Shown: positions 48,793-56,515 of the stretch, piece by piece
Layout of the letters: every line of letters begins with the position of its first letter
Position numbering within the stretch: the first letter of the stretch is position 1
Source of the DNA: Phycisphaerales bacterium
GTDB lineage: Bacteria; Planctomycetota; Phycisphaerae; Phycisphaerales; UBA1924
Assembly (NCBI GenBank): GCA_022843565.1
Contig: JALHNK010000003.1
Span: 1-56,515 of the forward strand
Direction of reading: 5' to 3'
DNA length: 56,515 nucleotides
Program-made: the position numbers and the translations under genes
Notes under the pieces: model-generated
What the model was told of the DNA's origin: nothing
What the model saw: only the letters and a program-made list of their open reading frames with translations
The model's database searches: none

Positions 48793-49925
48793 GACAGACA
48801 CTGGCGATCTTTGTGGATTCGTATCGTGAGTTGAACTATAAGAAAATGTTCTGGATCAGCATGTCGCTTTCGGCGATTGTCGTGCTGTTGTTTGCGGCCG
48901 TGGGAATCAACGAGCAGGGCCTGACGCTGCTCTGGTTTGACGTGCCCGCGTTTATCAACAGCACGATCATCCCGCCGGACACGTTCTACAAGTTTGTCTT
49001 TGCGACCCTCGGTGTCGGCACGTGGCTGAGCCTCGGTGCGATGGGGCTCGCGTTCATCTCGACGGCGAGCATCATGCCGGACTTTGTCTCGGCCGGTTCG
49101 ATCGAACTGACGCTGTCGCGACCGATGTCTCGCATCAGGTTGTTCCTGACCAAGTACTTGGCCGCGATGATGTTTGTCGTGCTTCAGGTGACGGTCTTCA
49201 CGGTCGCTTCGATCCTCGTGATCGGGATCCGCGGAAAGGAGTGGATTCCGGGTCTGCTGCTGACGATCCCGCTCACGACGCTGGTGTTCAGCTACATGTT
49301 CAGCATTAGTGTGTTCGTGGGCGTTCTCACGCGTTCGACGATCGCGGCGGTGCTGGCGGTGGGTGTGTGTTGGTTCGTGTTCTTTGGGGTGAACGCCTTT
49401 GAAGTGGTGACGCTCCAGTTGCGGGTTCAAGACGAGGTGAATCTCCGACAGGTCTCGAAAGAGGTTGAGGTACGCACCGTTCAGATCGCCAAAGAAGAGG
49501 GGCGACTGGCCGCCGGCGAGGCCGGTGCTCGGACCGCCGAGGGCATCGAAGGGCTGCGCCGGACGCTGGCTTTGAAGCAAGACGAGCAGAAGCGATTGTC
49601 CGAGAGTGTCGTCACGAAAGTCTGGTGGCACAGGCTTTCGTTCGTGCTCAAAACGCCGGTCCCGAAGAACGCCGACACGCTTGCGTTGCTCGAACACGCG
49701 CTCACCGAGTCAGGAGCATTCCGTAAAGTCATGTTCGGCGTCGATGACGATGGCGACGCCGAAAGTCGCAGACGCGGGATGGGAGCGAATCAGCGACTCA
49801 TCGACAAAGAGGTTGAGCAAGTCCTCCGCTCGCGCGGCTGGGTCTACGTCATCGGCACGTCGCTGTTGTTCGAGATCGTCATGGTCGGTCTCACGGCGCT
49901 GATTTTCTGGCGACGGGACTTCTAG
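48789..49925 (+). CDS. ABC-2 type permease, NosY/GldF-like
   Basis: A 378-residue membrane partner of the upstream ATPase. Six hydrophobic segments are seen: the first at about 20-42, four between about 80 and 205, and the last at the C-terminus. SAGSIELTLSRPMSRIRLFLTKYLA is the typical stretch before the third helix. A ~130-residue charged, coiled-coil-prone domain (LRQVSKEVEVRTVQIAKEEG onward) interrupts the last two helices. Exported substrate unknown. Translationally coupled with the ATPase. Confidence 0.88.
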   Translation: MRQTLAIFVDSYRELNYKKMFWISMSLSAIVVLLFAAVGINEQGLTLLWFDVPAFINSTIIPPDTFYKFVFATLGVGTWLSLGAMGLAFISTASIMPDFVSAGSIELTLSRPMSRIRLFLTKYLAAMMFVVLQVTVFTVASILVIGIRGKEWIPGLLLTIPLTTLVFSYMFSISVFVGVLTRSTIAAVLAVGVCWFVFFGVNAFEVVTLQLRVQDEVNLRQVSKEVEVRTVQIAKEEGRLAAGEAGARTAEGIEGLRRTLALKQDEQKRLSESVVTKVWWHRLSFVLKTPVPKNADTLALLEHALTESGAFRKVMFGVDDDGDAESRRRGMGANQRLIDKEVEQVLRSRGWVYVIGTSLLFEIVMVGLTALIFWRRDF

Positions 49926-49927
49926 GA

Positions 49928-49967
49928 AGTGGCAGAGTGGCGAAGTGGCAGAGTGGCAAAGTGGTGG
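49928..49967. repeat. 8-base tandem repeat, AGTGGCAR type
   Basis: Five units (AGTGGCAG, AGTGGCGA, AGTGGCAG, AGTGGCAA, AGTGGTGG) starting two bases after the permease stop, in the convergent gap with proC. The same unit type is at 9964-10018. Confidence 0.9.
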
Positions 49968-50001
49968 GGCGGGACTTGGCGCTGGGTTGATTGATGTTCG
50001 C

Positions 50002-50844
50002 TCACGACCCTTTGCCGAGCTCTTGCCCGCGGTCGCGCGCGGCGATCACGGCGTGCGTGAAGGCGTCCATGACCGCGCGGGAGTCCAGGAGCGCGCAGGC
50101 GGCGTTGGTCGTGCCGCCTTTGCTGGTGACGCCGGCGCGGAGTGCCGCGGCGGTTTGGTCTGGTGATCGAGAGAGCAGGGTCGCGCTGCCCAGCAGCGTG
50201 GCGCGCACGAGCGTGTCGGCCTGCTCGGGTGTGAAGCCGACCTTTTGCGCCGCGATCGTGAGCGCCTCGGCGAGATAGAAGACGTACGCCGGGCCGCTGC
50301 CGGCGATGGCGGTGAAGGCGTCCATCATCGATTCGTCGAGGCGCACGACTGTTGGGCCGGCGCTGCGGAAGAAGCGATCGGCGAAGGTGACGCCGGGGTG
50401 AAACGGCCCGAGGTCTGGCGCCAGCGCGAGGCCTGTGACACCCATGCCGATGCGGGCGGGCGTGCTCGGCATGGCGCGGATGACGCCGACGCCGACGGGC
50501 GCGAGCTGCGCGAGGCGGGCGAGCGTGATGCCAGCCATGATGCTGATGAGGGTGTCGCCCGGGCGCAGGAGGGCCGCGATCGCGGCCGAGGCGTCGGGGA
50601 GGGACTGCGGCTTGATCGCGATCAGGACGATCGATGGCTCGGCGGGGCGAAGGGGATGCAGGCTTTCGATGGAGGCGAGGCAGCGTACGCCGCGGGCGGC
50701 CAGGGGCGCGAGCTTTCGCGCGTCGGGGTCGATGGCGAACGCGCTCGATGCTTCGAGGAGGTCGGCGTCCAAGGCGCTGAGCAGGAGCGCCGAGCCCATG
50801 ACGCCCGCGCCGATCACGATGAGTTGCGAGTGCTCGATGGGCAT
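50002..50844 (-). CDS. proC: Pyrroline-5-carboxylate reductase
   Basis: Last step of proline synthesis, reducing pyrroline-5-carboxylate with NAD(P)H. The 280-residue protein has the Rossmann motif VIGAGVMGSA (residues 9-18), AIKPQ, RAMPSTPARIGMGVTGL and the C-terminal signature region MMDAFTAIAGSGPAYVFYLAEAL with TSKGGTTNAA. The ATG at 50844 follows GGAGAG; the upstream frame overlaps the GHL10 stop region. It is 89 bases after that gene on the same strand. Confidence 0.95.
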   Translation of the reverse strand: MPIEHSQLIVIGAGVMGSALLLSALDADLLEASSAFAIDPDARKLAPLAARGVRCLASIESLHPLRPAEPSIVLIAIKPQSLPDASAAIAALLRPGDTLISIMAGITLARLAQLAPVGVGVIRAMPSTPARIGMGVTGLALAPDLGPFHPGVTFADRFFRSAGPTVVRLDESMMDAFTAIAGSGPAYVFYLAEALTIAAQKVGFTPEQADTLVRATLLGSATLLSRSPDQTAAALRAGVTSKGGTTNAACALLDSRAVMDAFTHAVIAARDRGQELGKGS

Positions 50845-50933
50845 TGGGCTCTCCGTGGTTGGCGGGTGAGTCACGCGAGTCGAGGCACGCGCCCGGGGGC
50901 GAGCGGGCGAGCGCACCGGTCGCGCTCGGGTCG

Positions 50934-52672
50934 CTAGGGCTTGAGCGATTGCCAGGGGCCGAGGCGGCCGAGGCGGTCCATCCATGCGGCGCTGAAGGCG
51001 TCAAAGTCCTGGTCGGGCGAGGTCGGTGGCGGGATGGTGAGCGATGTGCCGCGAGAGCTGCCGATGAGCTTCCATCGCGCGGGGCTGTCGGGTGGCACGC
51101 CCGCGGCGCTGGCGGCCCGGCCCATGACGACGAGCGTGAGGCCGCTGGGGGGCGAGGCGGGTGCCGCGGCCGCTGGCGCGGCGGGAGGTTGCGCCGTGAC
51201 CTGCATCGCGCCCGATGGGTTGCGGGTGATGGTCGCGCGCAGCTCGGGCACGCGTGAGCCGGGGAGGGCGAGCCAAGGCGTGGCGGGGATGAGCGCGGGC
51301 GTGCCAAAGGCGCGCGTGGCCAGGGCGCGGGCGAGGCCGCGACGGTCTTGCGTGATCGCGATGGCGCTGAAGGCGACCACGCCGCTGGCGCCCTGGCTGG
51401 CGCGGGTGAGATCGATCTGGCGGAGAATGTCTGCGGGCTCCCAGCTCTCGCGGGCCTTGGGGTTGGACGCGGGCGTGGGGTCTTCGGGCAGCACGCGGCT
51501 GGCGTTCAGCCCCGGCCAGATGTGGCGTGACTGATCGTTCTGATCGATCCACCAATCCAGCAATCGCGCGTACGGCTGCTGCGGGGCCTCGGCCTTCCAA
51601 TAGAGCTGCGGCGACATGTAGTCGCACCAGCCCTCGCGCAGCCAGAGGCGTGCATCGGCGTAGAGGCTGGCGTAGGCGTCAAAGCCGCGGACCTGCGGCG
51701 GGCGATTGGGCCGCCAGATGCCGAAGGGGCTGATGCCGACCAGCACATGCGGCTTGGAAGCTTTGACTCGCGTGTACAACTCGCGGACGAACGTGTTGAT
51801 GTTGTCGCGTCGCCAGTCGTCGCGCTTTGTGCCTGGGCGGGCGTTCTTGGCGAAGCTGTCCTGATCGGGGAACTCCTGGCCGGCCTTGGGGTAGGGGTAG
51901 AAGTAGTCGTCGAAGTGGATGCCGTCGATGTCGTAGCGGTTGACGATGTCCATGACGACGCTGAGCGAGTGGGCGCGGGCGTCGGGCTCGCCTGGGTCGA
52001 GCCAGAGGTAGCCGTCGTAGGAGCGCACGAGTTCGGGGCGAGTGCGCGAGATGTGGCTGGGCGCGTCGGGCTTCTCGGCGCGGATGTGGCGGGCGCGGAA
52101 GGGGTTGAACCAGGCGTGGAGTTGAAGGCTGCGGGCGTGCGAGGCGGCGAGCCACTCTTGGAGCGGGTCGTAGTCGGCCGGCGCGTCGGCGGGCAGCTGG
52201 CCGGATTGGCCGCTGAGGAACTCGGACCAGGGCTCGAGGTTGGAGCGGTACATCGCGTCGCATCCGGGGCGAACCTGAAAGACGACGGCGTTCATGCCCG
52301 CATCGCGGACGCGATCGAGCATCGTGTTCATCTCGGCGCGGAGTTCGACGATGGAGAGGCCCTTGCGGCTGGGCCAGTCGATGTTGGCGACGGTGGCGAT
52401 CCAGACGCCGCGGAACTCGCGGAGGGGGGGCGTGGGGATGGAGTTGTCGACGGCGCGTGGCGCGGCGGGCCGTGCTGGCGACGCGGCGGGCGCGGGCGCT
52501 GCGCCGAGGGCCGAGGTGGTGAATCCTGCGCCGTAAACCTGAGGCGCGAGCGAGAGCGCGAGAGCGGCCAGTGTGCCAAGCGTGCGCGACGAGCGCGAAC
52601 GAGGCGTCGCGAACACCCGGGGCGCGGCAGTGGTTTCAGCGTGAGCGAACGAAGAGTGACAGGGCAGCACGA

Positions 52673-52676
<4 letters not shown>
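50934..52676 (-). CDS. GHL10-family (glycosyl hydrolase-like 10) secreted protein
   Basis: A 580-residue protein of the DUF187/GHL10 family. An N-terminal basic region and hydrophobic stretch (LGTLAALALSLAPQVYGAG, about 33-51) look like a long signal peptide. The barrel domain starts at FRGVWIATVANIDWPS and has VVFQVRPGCDAMY, the acidic DGIHFDDYFYPYP and LVGISPFGIWRP. The last ~130 residues are Pro/Ala-rich. Family members are thought to act on wall or surface polysaccharides. ATG overlaps the folD stop (ATGA), so it is translated after folD. Confidence 0.88.
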
Positions 52677-55837
<3,161 letters not shown>

Positions 55838-55947
55838 CCCCCAGCCGCCAGCCTTCAGCCTGAATCAGCAAAGCTCAAAGCTGCTGGCTTCAACTTCTTG
55901 CTGACGGCTGAAGGCTGGCTGCTGACGGCTCCCTACCGTCTACCCGC
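55838..55947. repeat. CAGCCTT repeat region with 14-bp inverted arms
   Basis: GCCAGCCTTCAGCC (55847-55860) and its exact inverted copy GGCTGAAGGCTGGC (55906-55919) enclose 45 bases with CAAAGCTCAAAG. It starts just after the ligA stop and shares its words with 45604-45755. Confidence 0.9.
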
Positions 55948-56472
55948 ATGCAGAACGTCGAATGCAAATACGAGCTGCGCGATCTGGAGCTGTGCCGTCT
56001 GGCGCTGGCGTCGATGAAGGCGAGCAAGATCGCGACGATGCAGCAGACCGACACGTACTTCAAGCTCGCCGATGGTCGGCTGAAGAAACGCGAGTCGGTC
56101 GCCGACGGCGTGGCGCAGCCGGTGGAGTTCATCTTTTACCATCGCGAGAATCAGGCCAAGGCCCGCGTCAGCCGCTTCACGATCTATTCGGTCGCCGAGG
56201 CGGCGCAGTACTTCGGCAGCACCGAGCCGCCGGTGTGGGTGACGGTGAAGAAGACCCGAGAGCTGTACATGCTCGGCGGCGTGCGGATCCATCTCGACGA
56301 TGTTCAAGGGCTCGGGCGCTTTGTGGAGTTTGAGGCCCTGGTGTCGCCTTCGAACAACCTCGTCAAGAGCTACGACGCGGTCCACCAGCTTCAAGAGGCC
56401 TTGGGGCCAGCGCTGGGCGGGCCGCTGAGCCAGAGCTATTCGGACATGCTCGCGCGCGAGTCGGCGGGGTGA
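55948..56472 (+). CDS. CYTH-domain protein (CyaB/ThTPase-like)
   Basis: A 174-residue protein of the CYTH superfamily. The N-terminal NVECKYELRDLE is the ExExK-like strand that opens the tunnel fold. Further marks are TDTYFKLADGRLKKRE and the C-terminal VRIHLDDVQGLGRFVEFEAL, whose acidic/basic pattern lines the triphosphate tunnel. Members include class IV adenylate cyclases, thiamine triphosphatases and polyphosphatases, and the activity cannot be chosen by eye. It follows ligA by 110 bases with the inverted repeat between. Confidence 0.85.
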   Translation: MQNVECKYELRDLELCRLALASMKASKIATMQQTDTYFKLADGRLKKRESVADGVAQPVEFIFYHRENQAKARVSRFTIYSVAEAAQYFGSTEPPVWVTVKKTRELYMLGGVRIHLDDVQGLGRFVEFEALVSPSNNLVKSYDAVHQLQEALGPALGGPLSQSYSDMLARESAG

Positions 56473-56515
56473 GGCGAGATGAGCGACGGCCGTGGGGGGC
56501 GGGGGGTGGGGGGGT
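56473..56515. other. G-rich end of window
   Basis: No gene is visible. Three G runs of 6, 6 and 7 (56494-56514) are cut by the window edge and could form a G-quadruplex on the plus strand. Confidence 0.4.

Overview
The window looks like chromosomal DNA of a planctomycete of the class Phycisphaerae, probably order Phycisphaerales. Three things suggest this: very high GC; two secreted proteins that end in a Pro-x-Pro-Gly-Ala, hydrophobic, RRRR tail (8.1-8.8 kb and 44.1-44.9 kb), as in the PEP-CTERM-like exoproteins of that group; and lineage-style variants of core proteins (RpoC without its second zinc site, EF-P with PGN instead of PGK at the loop tip, a DksA-like protein with an eroded zinc finger). 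This taxonomy is inferred, not tested. No phage, IS element, CRISPR array or clear genomic island was seen. About 37 protein genes, two tRNAs and one riboswitch fill the window. || Layout: 0-4 kb, 3' part of rpoC and its terminator. 4-6.2 kb, a leftward group: rhomboid protease, rdgB, [2Fe-2S] BFD-like protein. 6.3-8 kb, citrate synthase and a YjbR protein. 8.1-11.8 kb, a DUF642 exoprotein, an aspartokinase without ACT domains and a cystathionine gamma-synthase-like enzyme with its own promoter, SAM-I/IV-type riboswitch and an RBS hairpin. 12-12.5 kb, divergent tRNA-Gly and tRNA-Ser. 12.5-19.6 kb, polyprenyl diphosphate synthase, LOG-family protein and a 1623-aa AsmA-like protein. 19.8-22.3 kb, radA and a methyltransferase. 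22.8-25.8 kb, lexA with an overlapping membrane-anchored unknown, and dprA. 25.9-32.1 kb, SpoIID-like lipoprotein, dnaG and rpoD. 32.2-38.1 kb, leftward ABC exporter, M3 peptidase, membrane unknown, surE. 38.2-41.3 kb, LolC-like permease, LolD-like ATPase, efp. 41.6-45.6 kb, secreted S9 peptidase, an exoprotein gene bounded by terminators, and a small unknown. 45.8-47.3 kb, dksA-like and lspA. 47.5-49.9 kb, a second ABC pair. 50-53.6 kb, folD, a GHL10 hydrolase and proC. 53.6 kb to the end, ligA and a CYTH protein. || Functionally this is a housekeeping region: transcription (rpoC, rpoD, dksA-like), replication and repair (dnaG, ligA, radA, dprA, lexA), translation (tRNAs, efp), envelope work (lspA, Lol-like pair, AsmA, SpoIID, S9, GHL10) and Asp-family/methionine metabolism. 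|| The least ordinary material is between the genes. Several gaps hold short tandem repeats of 7-9 bases. The same unit recurs at distant loci, often with inverted copies that could fold. Two ~104-base structured elements sit directly after the stop codons of two unrelated genes 33 kb apart. A FolD has all three cyclohydrolase residues (K54, Q98, D121 in E. coli numbering) replaced. The riboswitch carries a possible 8-bp loop-to-tail pseudoknot, and a tight G-quadruplex motif lies just upstream of dnaG.
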